Source: Mycobacterium gordonae
GTDB lineage: Bacteria > Actinomycetota > Actinomycetes > Mycobacteriales > Mycobacteriaceae
Direction of reading: 5' to 3'
Assembly: GCF_017086405.1 (NCBI RefSeq)
Contig: NZ_CP070973.1
Span: 682,001 to 746,000, forward strand
DNA length: 64,000 nucleotides
Shown: piece by piece, positions 46,929 through 56,951 of the stretch
Layout: each line of letters opens with the position of its first letter
Position numbering within the stretch: the first letter of the stretch is position 1
Notes under the pieces: generated by a model
What the model was told of the DNA's origin: nothing
Seen by the model: only the letters and a program-made list of their open reading frames with translations
The model's database searches: none
Made by a program: the position numbers and the translations under genes

Positions 46929-47917
46929 CTCACGCGATTCCCAAACCCGGGGCCGCCAGGATCGCCCTGGCGCTGCTGGCCGTGGTCCCGGCCGTGATGG
47001 CCTACCCATGGCAGTCCACCCGGGCCTACTGGTTGCTCGGCATCGCCGCCGCGGCGGTGATCCTGCTGTTCGGATGGTGGCGCGGTCTGTACTTCACCAC
47101 GATCCTGCGCCGGCGGCTGGCCATCATCCGCCGCTCGTCCAACCGGGTGAGCCTGCACGCGGAGCCCGATGCGAACACCCGCACCACCGCGCTGCTGCGA
47201 GTGGGGCCGGCGTCGTCGGACACCGGCACGCTCCCGTTGCCACTGATCGCCAGCTACTCCAACCGCTACGGTGTCCGCGCCGATAGGATCCGAATCACCA
47301 GTCGTGACAACGGATCCGGCGCCCCCGAAACCTGGATCGGATTGACGGTTTCAGCCGTCGACAACCTGGCCGCGTTGCAGGCCCGCTCGTCGCGGATCCC
47401 GCTACGTGAGACGGCCGAGGTGGCCGCCCGCCGGCTCGCCGATCACCTGCGTGAAATCGGCTTCGACGCCAACACCGTTGGCGCCGAGGATGTTCCGGAG
47501 GTGTTGGCCTTCGAGTCTGACAGGACGGCCCGCGAAACCTGGCGTGCGGTGCAGCAGGACGGCTCGGATTATGTTGCGGCATATCGGATCACGTCGGGGT
47601 CCGGGTTGCCGGAAACGCTCGCCGCGGTGCGTGCGCAGCAGGCGCGGGAGATCTGGACGGCGCTCGAGATCGCGGACTCGGGAGCCCATTACACGGTGGC
47701 CGCGGCGTGCGCGTTGCGCACCGATGCCGCGCCGGGCGGCGCCGCGCCGGTGGCCGGTCTGACCTTGGAGCGGGGCAACCAGCGGCCGGCGCTGCAGGCG
47801 CTGGACCCACTGTCCACCCGGCGGCTCGACGGGCACACGCAAGCGCCTGCCGACCTGCTGGAGCGGTTGGACTGGCCTACTGCGCAAGGCCCCGCCGAGG
47901 CTCTCAGTCGTACATGA
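46925..47917 (+). CDS. eccE3: EccE3, ESX-3 membrane complex component
   Basis: 330 residues from the GTG at 46,925 (GTGA overlap with mycP3). Two N-terminal membrane helices (ARIALALLAVVPAVMAYPW; YWLLGIAAAAVILLFGWW) precede a cytosolic domain with the EccE features RADRIRITSRD and RETAEVAARRLADHLREIGF. EccE forms the outer rim of the ESX complex. Last gene of the operon; it converges with the next gene on the opposite strand and overlaps it by 14 bp. Confidence 0.95.
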   Translation: MTHAIPKPGAARIALALLAVVPAVMAYPWQSTRAYWLLGIAAAAVILLFGWWRGLYFTTILRRRLAIIRRSSNRVSLHAEPDANTRTTALLRVGPASSDTGTLPLPLIASYSNRYGVRADRIRITSRDNGSGAPETWIGLTVSAVDNLAALQARSSRIPLRETAEVAARRLADHLREIGFDANTVGAEDVPEVLAFESDRTARETWRAVQQDGSDYVAAYRITSGSGLPETLAAVRAQQAREIWTALEIADSGAHYTVAAACALRTDAAPGGAAPVAGLTLERGNQRPALQALDPLSTRRLDGHTQAPADLLERLDWPTAQGPAEALSRT

Positions 47918-49118
47918 ACTGACGCAGGAACGGCGTCATTCGCCGCAGGTAGTCCAGCTGACTCACGTGTAGCACGTGGCTCCCGGGGAACCAGTGCAGT
48001 GCGCAGCGGTCCCAGTGCTTCCACAGGGCCACCGCGTGCTCCGGTGGGGCCATCCGATCACCGAGCCCGGTGATGATCATCCGACGGTCCTTGGACAGCA
48101 GCGGGCGGTAGTTCAGCGGGCCGTGGTAGGCCAGTCCCGCCTGTAATTCCTCGTCGTCGATGCTGGTCAGCCATCGGCCGAACTTGATCAACGTGCTCGC
48201 CGGGAACCACTCGTCGAAAAGGTCGCCGGGCGTGATGACCGGACAGTTCGGGATGACCGCCTCCAGTCGGTCGTCGACAGAGGCGATCAGCGCCGAGGTG
48301 TACCCGCCGAGTGAGAGTCCGGTCAGCGCAATCCGATCCACACCCGTGCTGTGCAGATAGTCCACCACGGACCGGAAGTCGTGCACGGCCTGGGCCATCG
48401 CCTCGGCGAAACCGCTCAAGCCGCTGGCGAAGTAACCGAAGCCGCTGAACGGCGAATGCTTTTCGGCTCGTTTGCCATGAAACGGCAATGTGTACAACAG
48501 CACGTCGTAGCCGGACCGGAAATACCAGGGCAGCGAAAAGAACAGGCCGTTCAGCAGGTACGAGGACCCCATGAAGCCGTGGATCACGCACAGGGTGGGC
48601 CGCGGCCCGTCGTCATGGCGCCAATGTTGGGCCCGCACCACATTGTTGGCGGACAGCGCACTCCAGCGCTTGCGCATGGCGGGGTTGACTGCCCGAAAGC
48701 TGCTGGGGAATGAGATGTTGTCGATGGTGGCCAGGGCGACCCGTTGCGCGATCGGACTGGCATGCCGGGACACGTTTTTCGGCGGCTCCAAGGGAGCCGG
48801 GAAGGACAGGCGCGGATCACGCTGGGCGCCGAGTTCGGCATAGAACTTGAGCTTGTCGCGCTCGCTGCCCGAGTCCCCGCGGCGCAGGTTGCTACTGACC
48901 ACCACGGGAGCCACCGTGGTGGCCAGCAGCGCCGAGGCCGTAGTCCGCAGTGCGACATCGCTGATCGCCGAGGCTTCCACCACCAGTCGCTGTCGGGGCG
49001 ACAGGGTGGATCGGGCGGGCAGACCCTCGACTCCGACGTCGCCGCCAGGTACGTCGGGAATGGGTAGCGGAGGACTGATCGGATCTTCGTCGCCAACCAG
49101 GTCCGAAATCTCAGACAT
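47904..49118 (-). CDS. Alpha/beta hydrolase, Rv0293c-like
   Basis: 404 residues from the ATG at 49,118 ([20 protein letters not shown]); the longer open frame upstream runs antisense to tam. A disordered N-terminus precedes a hydrolase domain with [20 protein letters not shown], the nucleophile elbow [19 protein letters not shown] (Ser in GLSLGG), and a late His in [15 protein letters not shown]. An Asp in [14 protein letters not shown] may complete the triad. The substrate is unknown. Next to ESX-3 in M. tuberculosis as well, but transcribed against it. Confidence 0.88.
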   Translation of the reverse strand: MSEISDLVGDEDPISPPLPIPDVPGGDVGVEGLPARSTLSPRQRLVVEASAISDVALRTTASALLATTVAPVVVSSNLRRGDSGSERDKLKFYAELGAQRDPRLSFPAPLEPPKNVSRHASPIAQRVALATIDNISFPSSFRAVNPAMRKRWSALSANNVVRAQHWRHDDGPRPTLCVIHGFMGSSYLLNGLFFSLPWYFRSGYDVLLYTLPFHGKRAEKHSPFSGFGYFASGLSGFAEAMAQAVHDFRSVVDYLHSTGVDRIALTGLSLGGYTSALIASVDDRLEAVIPNCPVITPGDLFDEWFPASTLIKFGRWLTSIDDEELQAGLAYHGPLNYRPLLSKDRRMIITGLGDRMAPPEHAVALWKHWDRCALHWFPGSHVLHVSQLDYLRRMTPFLRQFMYD

Positions 49119-49283
49119 CAACCCGATCGTAACCCGCTGATTGTGACGAATGCCGGTCGTTTCGACCGGATCGTCAATAATTTCTACCCCCGTGGGCGCG
49201 CGTTCTGGGAGAGTCCGGTAATACGGTTTGTTGGTGACACCCGACGGACCGGACCCTGGCAGGTGTCGATCAGGAGGACCGAG

Positions 49284-50066
49284 ATGTGGGATCCCGACGT
49301 ATACCTGGCCTTTGCGGACCATCGCAGCCGTCCCTTCTACGACCTGTTGTCGCGGGTGGGCGCCGACCGGGCGCGCCGCGTGGTCGACCTCGGCTGCGGT
49401 CCCGGCCATCTGACCCGGTACCTGTCCAAGCGCTGGCCGCAGGCGGTGATCGAGGCTATCGACAGCTCTCCGGAGATGGTGGCCGCGGCCCGCGAACGCG
49501 GGATCGACGCCGTCACCGGAGACCTGCGCAACTGGAAGCCGCAACCGGACACCGACGTCGTGGTCAGTAATGCGGCCTTGCACTGGGTGCCCGAGCACTC
49601 CGATCTGTTGCTCAAATGGGTCGGCCAACTGCCCGGCGGATCGTGGATCGCCGTTCAGATTCCCGGAAACTTCGATACCCCTTCGCACGCCGCCGTACGC
49701 GCCCTGGCGCGTCGGGAGCCTTACGCAAAGATCATGCGTGACATACCGTTTCGGGTGGGGGCGGTGGTGCACCCGCCCGCCCATTACGCGGATCTGTTGA
49801 TGGACGCCGGCTGCCGCGTCGACGCCTGGGAGACCACCTATCTGCATCAGCTGACCGGCGAGCACCCGGTGCTGCAGTGGATCACCGGCACCGCGCTGGT
49901 GCCGGTGCGTGAGCGCCTCGACGACGACGGCTTCGACCAGTTTCGCCAGGAGTTGATCCCGCTGCTGGACGACGCCTACCCGCCGCGGGCCGACGGCACC
50001 ACGATCTTCCCGTTCCGCCGGCTGTTCATCGTGGCGCAGGTCGACGGGCGCCGCTCAGCCGGTTGA
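49284..50066 (+). CDS. tam: Trans-aconitate 2-methyltransferase
   Basis: 260 residues from the ATG at 49,284, preceded by CAGGAGGA; the longer frame from 49,143 has no family support. The SAM-binding motif is [20 protein letters not shown], with [18 protein letters not shown] and the acidic [25 protein letters not shown] and [13 protein letters not shown] are typical of Tam. The enzyme methylates trans-aconitate, an inhibitor of aconitase formed from the citric acid cycle. It is the Rv0294 equivalent. The 3' end overlaps the sulfatase gene on the other strand by 12 bp. Confidence 0.92.
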   Translation: MWDPDVYLAFADHRSRPFYDLLSRVGADRARRVVDLGCGPGHLTRYLSKRWPQAVIEAIDSSPEMVAAARERGIDAVTGDLRNWKPQPDTDVVVSNAALHWVPEHSDLLLKWVGQLPGGSWIAVQIPGNFDTPSHAAVRALARREPYAKIMRDIPFRVGAVVHPPAHYADLLMDAGCRVDAWETTYLHQLTGEHPVLQWITGTALVPVRERLDDDGFDQFRQELIPLLDDAYPPRADGTTIFPFRRLFIVAQVDGRRSAG

Positions 50067-51461
50067 TCCGGGTTCTGCCGCTTCCTCGATACCCCGGTCC
50101 GCCGCGATCGCTGAGCGGCTGGTCGGCGTCGCGCGATGGATCTGCAGATACGTTTCGGTGTAGCGCACTGAGATCCGGGTGCCGGCGAACTCCGAGGGGA
50201 TCACGTCGCCGGTGCGCTGGCGCCAATCGTGCAGCCGCACCGCAAGATCGGCGGCGATGGCATCGGACTCCGCGGTGGCCGCCGGGTCGGTCAGCAGATT
50301 GGTGGTCTCGGTGGGGTCCTCGCGTAGATCGTAGAGTTCGCGCTGTGGTCGGGGCGCCGTGACGAAGGGTGCGACAGCGATTCCGGACGGGCTCTCCTCG
50401 ATGTCCCACGGCAGGTCCAGCAGCGGCCTGGGCACGTAATTCTCGATGTAGCTGTAGTCCTTGGTGCGGATGGCCCGGATCGGATCGAACGAGTCGTGGT
50501 AGGTCTTAGTCGTGTACACGTGGTCGCGCACCGGTTCGATCGCCTCCGGCGCGAACAGCGCATCGGCGTGCGAGACGCCCTCGACGTCGGCGGGCACCTC
50601 GATGCCCAGCAGACTCAGCAGCGTGGGCAACAGGTCGACGCCGCTGAACAACTCGTCGTAGACGCGCGGCGTCACGTCCAGGCTGGTGGGCGGCCGGATG
50701 ATCAGGGCGATGCCGGTTCCTGCGTCATACAGCGTGGACTTCGCCCGCGGGAACGCCGGACCGTGGTCGGTGAAGAACACTACCCAGGTGCTGGCATCCA
50801 GACCGGTCTGCGCCAGCGTGTCCAGTATCTGGCCGACCGCGGCGTCCGCGGTGGTGATGGAGCCGTAGAAATCGGCGACGTCCCCGCGCACCTCCGGGGT
50901 GTCGGGCAGGTAGTCGGGCAGCTGGACGGCCGAACTGTCGGCCGGTTCGTAACGGTCATGGGGGTAGGGCCGGTGGGTTTCGAAGAACCCGGCCGTCAAC
51001 AGGAATGGCTGGTCGGACAGATCCGCCGGGCTGTCCTGCAGCCATTCTCCGACCTTCTCGACCACGTACTCGCAGTAGGAGTTCGACACGTCGAACTCGT
51101 CGAAACCGAGCCTCTTGGGATAGGAGGTCTCGTGCTGCATGCCGAAAAGCGCTGTATACCAACCCGATTCCGCAAGCAGTTGAGGCAGCGTGCGCACGTC
51201 GGTGCGGTATTCCCAACCGTGGTGTGCCAATCCGAGCAGGCCGTTGCTCTGCGGGTAGCGCCCGGTGAACAGCGACCCGCGCGAGGGCGAGCACAACGGA
51301 GCGGTGGCATGGGCCCGGGTAAACAGGACGCCCTCGGCGGCAAGGCGGTCCAGCCGTGGACTCGACACATCGGGGTGGCCGTAGACACCGAGGTGACGCC
51401 CCAGGTCGTGCCAGTGCACCAGCACGACATTCTGCGCGGTTGCTCCCGAGTCACCGGCCAC
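50055..51461 (-). CDS. Type I sulfatase, Rv0296c-like
   Basis: 468 residues. The signature C57[10 protein letters not shown] carries the cysteine that is converted to formylglycine. Metal ligands are suggested by [15 protein letters not shown] near the start and [20 protein letters not shown] (Asp-His pair). No signal peptide is evident, so it is probably cytosolic. It would hydrolyse a sulfate ester of unknown nature. It starts 7 bp after the bluB stop on the same strand, so the two are likely cotranscribed. In M. tuberculosis a sulfotransferase gene (Rv0295c, stf0) lies between tam and this gene; here there is no room for one. Confidence 0.92.
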   Translation of the reverse strand: MAGDSGATAQNVVLVHWHDLGRHLGVYGHPDVSSPRLDRLAAEGVLFTRAHATAPLCSPSRGSLFTGRYPQSNGLLGLAHHGWEYRTDVRTLPQLLAESGWYTALFGMQHETSYPKRLGFDEFDVSNSYCEYVVEKVGEWLQDSPADLSDQPFLLTAGFFETHRPYPHDRYEPADSSAVQLPDYLPDTPEVRGDVADFYGSITTADAAVGQILDTLAQTGLDASTWVVFFTDHGPAFPRAKSTLYDAGTGIALIIRPPTSLDVTPRVYDELFSGVDLLPTLLSLLGIEVPADVEGVSHADALFAPEAIEPVRDHVYTTKTYHDSFDPIRAIRTKDYSYIENYVPRPLLDLPWDIEESPSGIAVAPFVTAPRPQRELYDLREDPTETTNLLTDPAATAESDAIAADLAVRLHDWRQRTGDVIPSEFAGTRISVRYTETYLQIHRATPTSRSAIAADRGIEEAAEPGSTG

Positions 51462-51467
51462 CGTCAG

Positions 51468-52136
51468 TCACACCGTCCTTCCGTTTCCAGGAGTCTGCCA
51501 TTGATTCTCCGAGACGAACTCGGGCAGCGGCCGCGCCGTGGTCCAGCCGTCGAGTTCCAGCGCGGGCCGGTCCGGAAACTTCGGGACCGGCCCCACACAC
51601 AGAATTGCCACTGGTTCGGCGCCGGCGGGCATCCCCAGCAACGCCGCCAGCTGGAGCGGATCGAACAGCGACACCCAGCCCACGCCGAGGCCTTCGCACC
51701 GCGCCGCCAACCACAGGTTCTGGATCGCGCACGACACCGACGCCAGGTCCATCTGCGGGAGCGTGCGACGGCCGAAGACGTGCGCGTCCCGGTCGTCGCA
51801 CAACGCGACCACCAACAGTTCCGCGCACTCGAGGATGCCCTCCACTTTCAGCGCCAGGAATTCCGCCTCGCGCGGCCCCAGCGCCGCCGCGGTGAGCCCA
51901 CGTTCGGCATCGACCAGCCCGTGAATGCGCCGCCGCAGGTCCTGGTCGGTGATCCGGATGAAGCGCCACGGCTGCATCAGCCCCACACTGGGCGCGGCAT
52001 GCGCGGCTCGCAGCAGACGTGTCAGCACCTCCTCGGGCACCTGCGCGCCGGGGGAGAAGCGGCGCATGTCGCGTCGCTCGGCGATCACGCGGTACACGGC
52101 GCGACGTTCGGCCGCGGTGTATGCGTACTCGGTCAT
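51468..52136 (-). CDS. bluB: BluB-type 5,6-dimethylbenzimidazole synthase (nitroreductase fold)
   Basis: 222 residues. Motifs of the BluB branch of nitroreductases are VIAERRDMRRFSPG, HAAPSVGLMQPWRFIRI, and QMDLASVSCAIQNLWLAARC with GLGVGWVSLFDP. The Asp of RRDMR and the Ser of SVSCA correspond to residues needed by BluB. The enzyme breaks down reduced FMN to make the lower ligand of vitamin B12. It resembles Rv0306; the genes that separate Rv0296c and Rv0306 in M. tuberculosis (a PE/PPE and toxin-antitoxin block) are missing here. Confidence 0.82.
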   Translation of the reverse strand: MTEYAYTAAERRAVYRVIAERRDMRRFSPGAQVPEEVLTRLLRAAHAAPSVGLMQPWRFIRITDQDLRRRIHGLVDAERGLTAAALGPREAEFLALKVEGILECAELLVVALCDDRDAHVFGRRTLPQMDLASVSCAIQNLWLAARCEGLGVGWVSLFDPLQLAALLGMPAGAEPVAILCVGPVPKFPDRPALELDGWTTARPLPEFVSENQWQTPGNGRTV

Positions 52137-52160
52137 CCGGTCATCGTAGAAACGTGACAG

Positions 52161-52643
52161 TCAGGGGCTGTAGGTGACGCCCACCGCCCGGAAGACGTAC
52201 TCCGGCGGCACGTCGAACGACACCGAGCGCCGCGGCAGGCGTGCCAGCTCGTCCTCGTCGATGGTGTCCTTGAAGTGCAGCGAGAGAGGACCATGGAACC
52301 GCTCGTCGACCGCCGCGGTGTCCAGGTCGACTTGCAATCCCGTCGCGGAAATCTCCGCGGTGGCCGCACCGGCCTGCGCCTGGTCCCAGCGCACGTCCAC
52401 AACTCGCCCGGCCAGCTTGGGCACCATCGACAGCGTCGCGAGCACCCGCCGCTCAGTGAGCGCCAGCGAGCCCACATAGCTGGCGACGCTGCCCTGGGAC
52501 CGCAGACCGGGGATGGAGCCGCTGAACCGTCGGGTGACCGCGACGAATTCCGCGAAGTGGATCAGCCCCTCGGATTCCACCTGGGCATGCAGATCCGCCG
52601 GCAGCTTACCGACGCCGAACAATTTCCGGAGAATGACGGGCAT
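52161..52643 (-). CDS. Conserved protein, Rv0307c-like
   Basis: 160 residues from the ATG at 52,641-52,643 (MPVILRKLFGVGKLPADLHA). Alternating hydrophobic strands (GSLALTERRVLATLSMVPKL, SVSFDVPPEYVF) suggest a compact beta-rich protein; no catalytic motif is recognised. It is 24 bp before bluB on the same strand and may be in that operon. The function is unknown. Confidence 0.82.
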   Translation of the reverse strand: MPVILRKLFGVGKLPADLHAQVESEGLIHFAEFVAVTRRFSGSIPGLRSQGSVASYVGSLALTERRVLATLSMVPKLAGRVVDVRWDQAQAGAATAEISATGLQVDLDTAAVDERFHGPLSLHFKDTIDEDELARLPRRSVSFDVPPEYVFRAVGVTYSP

Positions 52644-52700
52644 GACGCCAGTATGAGGTGGTTTGGCGTTCGGCGCATCGAGGCTGTATCGATGTAGCCG

Positions 52701-53366
52701 ATGAGCAGCCCCCGAATCGCCACCCGACCTTCCTGGCCTGTTTGGCTGGTAGCGGCAGCGGTGGCGCTCTACGCCATGCTCTGGGTGGGGCACCGGGAGC
52801 ACTGGGGCTGGCTGCAGTCGTTCGACTGGGCGCTGCTGAATCCCGCGCACGACATCGGCATCAAGCACACCGGATGGGTTCGGCTCTGGGTGGTGGTGTC
52901 CTTTGTGCTGGGCCCAGTCCCGCTGCGGTTGTTGAGCCTGGCGGTGATGGTGTTCGCGCTGGTGCGCCGGCGGGTGCGGATGGGGCTGCTGCTGTTGGCC
53001 TGTGGGCCGTTGAACGGGTTCATCACGCTGGTGGCCAAGAATCTGGCCGGGCGTCCGCGACCGAGTACCGCCCTGGTGTACGCGGCCGAGACGTCGTTCC
53101 CCTCCGGACACGCACTCGAGGCGATGTGCAGTCTGCTTGCGCTGCTGGCCTTCTGGCTGCCGGTGGTCACGCGCCGACAGGCCCGGGTCGTCGCGATGGC
53201 GCTCGCGGGTCTGGGTGTCTTCATGGTCGGCGTGGCCCGGGTCGCACTGAACGTGCACCACCCCTCCGACGTGATCGCCGGCTGGGCGCTGGGCTACGTG
53301 TATTTCATGGTGTGTCTCTGGGTTTTTCGGCCCGGGTCACCGCACCGTGACCCAACCGGGTCTTAA
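52701..53366 (+). CDS. PAP2-family membrane phosphatase, Rv0308-like
   Basis: 221 residues with about six membrane helices. The three PAP2 motifs are present: KNLAGRPRPST (K-x6-RP), PSGHALEA, and RVALNVHHPSDVIAGW (SR-x5-H-x3-D type). Such enzymes dephosphorylate lipid phosphates or undecaprenyl pyrophosphate at the outer face of the membrane. It is divergent from the Rv0307c-like gene, with 57 bp between starts. Confidence 0.88.
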   Translation: MSSPRIATRPSWPVWLVAAAVALYAMLWVGHREHWGWLQSFDWALLNPAHDIGIKHTGWVRLWVVVSFVLGPVPLRLLSLAVMVFALVRRRVRMGLLLLACGPLNGFITLVAKNLAGRPRPSTALVYAAETSFPSGHALEAMCSLLALLAFWLPVVTRRQARVVAMALAGLGVFMVGVARVALNVHHPSDVIAGWALGYVYFMVCLWVFRPGSPHRDPTGS

Positions 53367-53409
53367 CCTTTACTTGACCCTCGGCTACGGCGGGTCTGAC
53401 CATTGAACG

Positions 53410-54078
53410 ATGCGCCGACTGCTAGCTCAGCTTTGTGCTGCCGTGTGCGCCTTCGCTGTGCTCGCTGCCGGGGCGGGCCTGTTCGCCGGGGTCGCCGGGG
53501 CCGCCGGCAATCCGTGGTTCGCAAACTCCGTCGGCAATGCGACACAAGTCGTTTCGGTGGTCTCCACTGGCGGATCCAACGCGAAAATGGATATCTACCA
53601 GCGCACCGCGGCCGGCTGGCAACCGCTGAAGACCGGAATCCCCACCCACGTCGGTTCGGCGGGCATGGCGCCGCAAGCCAAGAGCGGCTACCCGGCCACT
53701 CCGATGGGCGTCTACAGCTTGGACTCGGCGTTCGGCACCGCGCCGAATCCCGGTGGGGGCCTGCCCTACACGCAGGTGGGACCCAACCACTGGTGGAGCG
53801 GCGATGACAACAGCCCTACGTTCAACACCATGCAGGTGTGCCAGAAAGCCCAGTGCCCCTTCAATACCGCGGAGAGCGAGAATCTGCAGATCCCGCAGTA
53901 CAAGCATGCGGTGGTGATGGGCGTCAACAAGAACAAGGTGCCCGGCGGCGGCGCCGCGTTCTTCTTCCACACCACTGACGGCGGACCCACCGAGGGCTGC
54001 GTCGCGATCGACGACGCCACGCTGGTGTCGATCATCAAGTGGCTGCGGCCGGGCGCGGTTATCGCGATCGCCAAGTGA
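53410..54078 (+). CDS. Secreted YkuD-like (L,D-transpeptidase fold) protein, Rv0309-like
   Basis: 222 residues. A signal peptide (MRRLLAQLCAAVCAFAVLAA to about residue 32) precedes a YkuD-like domain. The catalytic region is FFFHTTDGGPTEGCVAIDD, with H187 and C197, close to the HxxxxxxxxSxGC pattern of L,D-transpeptidases though with TEGC instead of SHGC. Upstream, TPMGVYSLDSAFG matches the TPxGxF motif. It may act on peptidoglycan or a related cell-wall substrate outside the membrane; activity is not certain. Confidence 0.85.
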   Translation: MRRLLAQLCAAVCAFAVLAAGAGLFAGVAGAAGNPWFANSVGNATQVVSVVSTGGSNAKMDIYQRTAAGWQPLKTGIPTHVGSAGMAPQAKSGYPATPMGVYSLDSAFGTAPNPGGGLPYTQVGPNHWWSGDDNSPTFNTMQVCQKAQCPFNTAESENLQIPQYKHAVVMGVNKNKVPGGGAAFFFHTTDGGPTEGCVAIDDATLVSIIKWLRPGAVIAIAK

Positions 54079-54104
54079 CCCGGCGCGCGTAGACGCGAAA
54101 ACCC

Positions 54105-54123
54105 AGCGCCGCCGGGCGCTTTT
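54105..54123. terminator. Bidirectional intrinsic terminator
   Basis: AGCGCC and GGCGCT pair around a GCCG loop (54,105-54,120) and are followed by TTTT on the plus strand. The minus strand also has a T-run after the stem. The hairpin lies between two convergent genes. Confidence 0.65.
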
Positions 54124-54131
54124 CCGTCTGC

Positions 54132-54620
54132 TCAGCCGTCGACGTCGGCGCGCGCGCGGCCGGGCTTGACGTTGAACTTGAGGTCCGTCACCGACATCGT
54201 CGCCTCGAAGGTGCGGTCGTAGCCGGTGGCGCTGATCCGCCACCCGTCGGGGGTGCGGCGGTACTGGTCACGGTAGAACGCCGCACCGATCAGCATGAAG
54301 TTGTACTCTGCGACGATCACCCGGTCCTGCAGGTACCAGATGCCCGAAGCGGTGTCTCCGCTGACGGTGATCTCCGGATGCGTCACCCGGTGCTCGGTGA
54401 CCACACCCGGCCCCATCGCCGAGCTCAGGTATTCGACCAGTTCCTTGCGGTTGTCGAAGTGCAATTCCTTGCCCAGCGACGAACCGTAGGCGCCGACGAT
54501 GTCTTCGGTCATCGTCTCGGCGAAGTCGTCCCAGTGCTTGGTGTCCATCGCGCGCAGGTACCGGTACTTGACTTGCTTGATCGCTTCGATGTCGGCGATC
54601 GGGTATTCGGAGAGGCTCAC
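54132..54620 (-). CDS. SnoaL-like (NTF2-fold) protein, Rv0310c-like
   Basis: 162 residues from the GTG at 54,620 (VSLSEYPIADIEAIKQVKYR); the long frame beyond it is antisense to the next gene. SnoaL/NTF2-like features are IKQVKYRYLRAMDTKHWDDF, MTEDIVGAYG, HRVTHPEITVSGDTASGIWY and YRRTPDGWRISATGYDRTFE. The cone-shaped fold is shared by polyketide cyclases, hydratases and ketosteroid isomerases; Tyr/Asp/His residues are in place for catalysis. Substrate unknown. The 210 bp to the next start are largely featureless. Confidence 0.85.
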   Translation of the reverse strand: MSLSEYPIADIEAIKQVKYRYLRAMDTKHWDDFAETMTEDIVGAYGSSLGKELHFDNRKELVEYLSSAMGPGVVTEHRVTHPEITVSGDTASGIWYLQDRVIVAEYNFMLIGAAFYRDQYRRTPDGWRISATGYDRTFEATMSVTDLKFNVKPGRARADVDG

Positions 54621-54830
54621 CGGCTCATTGCAACACATCGGGCCGGACGCGGTGCGGGAGGGCCAGGACGGCTCCGACGCGACGCTGGTTGTCAAGGGCG
54701 CCGCAGATACCTTTTCGGTGACGACACGGCATCGACCGGATACCAATGGCCTTGACGCCGAACCATATTCGACGAACGCGCGGCTAAGGTTAACGCTGGC
54801 TACCGACCCTATCGACGAAAGCATGGCTAT

Positions 54831-56753
54831 ATGTACGACCCGTTGGGGTTGTCGATCGGGACCATGAACCTGGTTGCGGCGGCGAACGGAAGTTCTCCGG
54901 TCATCCGTCGCGCTGTGCTCACCCTGTATCCGCACTGCGCCCCGAAACTTGGTGTGTTCGGCGAGAATTCGGCCGAATCCGGCACTCTGATGAGTGCGTT
55001 CGTGGAACGTATCGGCGACTCCGTGGCGCTGATCTCCCCGGATGGGTCCGCGCACGATCCCGACCTGCTGACGGTCGAGGCGCTGGACGCGATGGTGGTC
55101 GCCGCCGGCGCCGACGCGAGCTCCGCCGAGATCGCGATTGCCGTTCCGGCGCACTGGAAGCCGGGAACCGTGCAGGCATTGCGCAACGCCCTGCGTACGC
55201 ACGTCGGATTCGTCCGGAGTGGCATGGCGCCGTGCCTGGTGCCGGATGCGATCGCATCGTTGACGGCGGTGAACGCCGAAGTGGGGGTGCCCACCGGAGG
55301 CGTGGTGGGGCTGCTCGACTTCGGCAGCTCCGGCACATACGTCACCCTCCTCGCGACCAAAGATGAATTCGAACCCATCAGTGCCACAATGCGTTACGAG
55401 GATTTCTCGGGAAATCAGATCGACCAGGCGTTGCTGCTGCACGTTATTGAAGAGCTTGGCCACTCCGACGTCGATCCGGCCGGCACCGCAGTCCTCGGTC
55501 AACTCGGCAGGCTCTCCGAGCAATGCCGGGAGGCCAAAGAGCGGCTCTCCACCGACGCGGTCACCGAACTGGCGGCCGAGCTCTCGGGCACCAGCGCCGG
55601 TCTCGAGCTCACCCGGGAGAAGTTCGAGGACCTGATCGCGGACCGCCTGACCGGGCTCATCTACGCCTTCGACGACATGCTGGCGCGCAACAACTCGAGC
55701 TTCGCCGACCTGGCGGCGGTGGTGACAGTCGGCGGCGGCGCCAATATTCCGCTTGTCAGTCAACGTCTTTCGTTCCACACCCGGTTACCCGTGCTGACCG
55801 CGTCGGATCCGGTGAGTGCCGCCGCCAAGGGCGCTCTGCTACTGGCGACCCGCAATGACCTGATGGATATGCGGACCCGGACCTCCATCGGACTGCTTGC
55901 CGGCGTTTCCCATGCGGCCTCGGCCACGGGCACCGGTGTGGTCGACCTGCCGGCCGGCGACGTGATGGTGATCGACCAGGACGCGTTGACCGACCGCGAG
56001 CTGGCCTGGTCGCAGACCGAGTTCCCCGAGGTGTTGACCCGCTTCCAGGGCGACTCCTACAACGAAGACGGCCCCTGCTTCTCGATGCGGCTCAACATCA
56101 TCGACCCGCCAAAAGCGCCGCGACGCCGGATCAGGGTGTCGCAGCTGCTGATCGGTCTGTGTGCCGCGGTGGCGATGACCGCGGTCGGCGGGGTGGCGAT
56201 CACATTGACCGCCGTCGAACAACGCCACACCCACCGTCCGGCGCCGGTTCTGCCCAGCGTCGCGCCACCGCCAGTATCGCCCAGCGCCAAGTTGCCCAAT
56301 CCGATCCCGACCAGTCCGGCCGTGCCCAGCCCGCTGCCACCACCGCCCAGCGAGGCGCCGGCGGAAAGTGCGGCGGCCCCCACCAGCGTCGAGACGCCCC
56401 CTCCGCCGCCACCGCCCCCGCCGTCGCCCTCCCCGGCCCTGACGACGACCAGGCCGGCCCCGGTCACCACAACGCACCCACCGGCCGCCACCACCACGCC
56501 GCCCACCTCCGCACCGCCGTCGACCACTGAGACGACCGGTGCGGCCGAGGCGCCGAGGGCGGCGGAGGAGCCCACCACGTCGGAACCGCCGCCGGTGAAG
56601 ATGACGACGCAGTGGCTGCACGTCCCGCTGCTCCCGTTGCCGATACCGATCCAGGTCCCGGCCAACCAGGTCCCGGCCAGCCCGGCCCCGGCGAATCAGG
56701 TGCCGCAGAACGCCAACCCGCAGAATCCGTTCTCCTCCCCCGGGGGCCCCTGA
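54831..56753 (+). CDS. Hsp70/actin-fold membrane protein with Pro/Thr-rich tail, Rv0312-like
   Basis: 640 residues. The N-terminal part (1-370) looks like a degenerate Hsp70 nucleotide-binding domain: LGLSIGTMNLVAAANGSSPV, IAIAVPAHWKPGTVQALRNA, VVGLLDFGSSGTYVTLLATK and AAVVTVGGGANIPLVSQRLS correspond to the phosphate and adenosine loops. A single membrane helix lies at about 436-462 (LLIGLCAAVAMTAVGGVAIT). The outer tail (470-640) is rich in Pro, Thr and Ser and contains MTTQWLHVPLLPLPIPIQVP near 590. A cytosolic ATPase-like sensor coupled to an envelope-exposed tail is suggested by layout. No biochemical role is known to me. Confidence 0.82.
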   Translation: MYDPLGLSIGTMNLVAAANGSSPVIRRAVLTLYPHCAPKLGVFGENSAESGTLMSAFVERIGDSVALISPDGSAHDPDLLTVEALDAMVVAAGADASSAEIAIAVPAHWKPGTVQALRNALRTHVGFVRSGMAPCLVPDAIASLTAVNAEVGVPTGGVVGLLDFGSSGTYVTLLATKDEFEPISATMRYEDFSGNQIDQALLLHVIEELGHSDVDPAGTAVLGQLGRLSEQCREAKERLSTDAVTELAAELSGTSAGLELTREKFEDLIADRLTGLIYAFDDMLARNNSSFADLAAVVTVGGGANIPLVSQRLSFHTRLPVLTASDPVSAAAKGALLLATRNDLMDMRTRTSIGLLAGVSHAASATGTGVVDLPAGDVMVIDQDALTDRELAWSQTEFPEVLTRFQGDSYNEDGPCFSMRLNIIDPPKAPRRRIRVSQLLIGLCAAVAMTAVGGVAITLTAVEQRHTHRPAPVLPSVAPPPVSPSAKLPNPIPTSPAVPSPLPPPPSEAPAESAAAPTSVETPPPPPPPPPSPSPALTTTRPAPVTTTHPPAATTTPPTSAPPSTTETTGAAEAPRAAEEPTTSEPPPVKMTTQWLHVPLLPLPIPIQVPANQVPASPAPANQVPQNANPQNPFSSPGGP

Positions 56754-56951
56754 CCGCCGATTCTCATTTGAGCTTCATAGGAATTGCTGCCCACCTCGGT
56801 GCGCGCGAGTAGGGTTCGAGCTGGCAAACTGCATACAGGCCAGCTGAATCGATCGCTCCAGCAGTGGGGCGGATCTTCGTCGACGGCGGCCCGGGTGGTG
56901 CGCCGGTCCGCCTAGACCCCGTGGCTAGCTCGCACATGGCTTGGAGGGGTT

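Noticed and set aside
54132..55778. A 548-codon minus-strand frame starting inside the Hsp70-like gene
   Set aside because: Only the last 162 codons are SnoaL-like, and a GTG at 54,620 gives the correct length; the rest is antisense.
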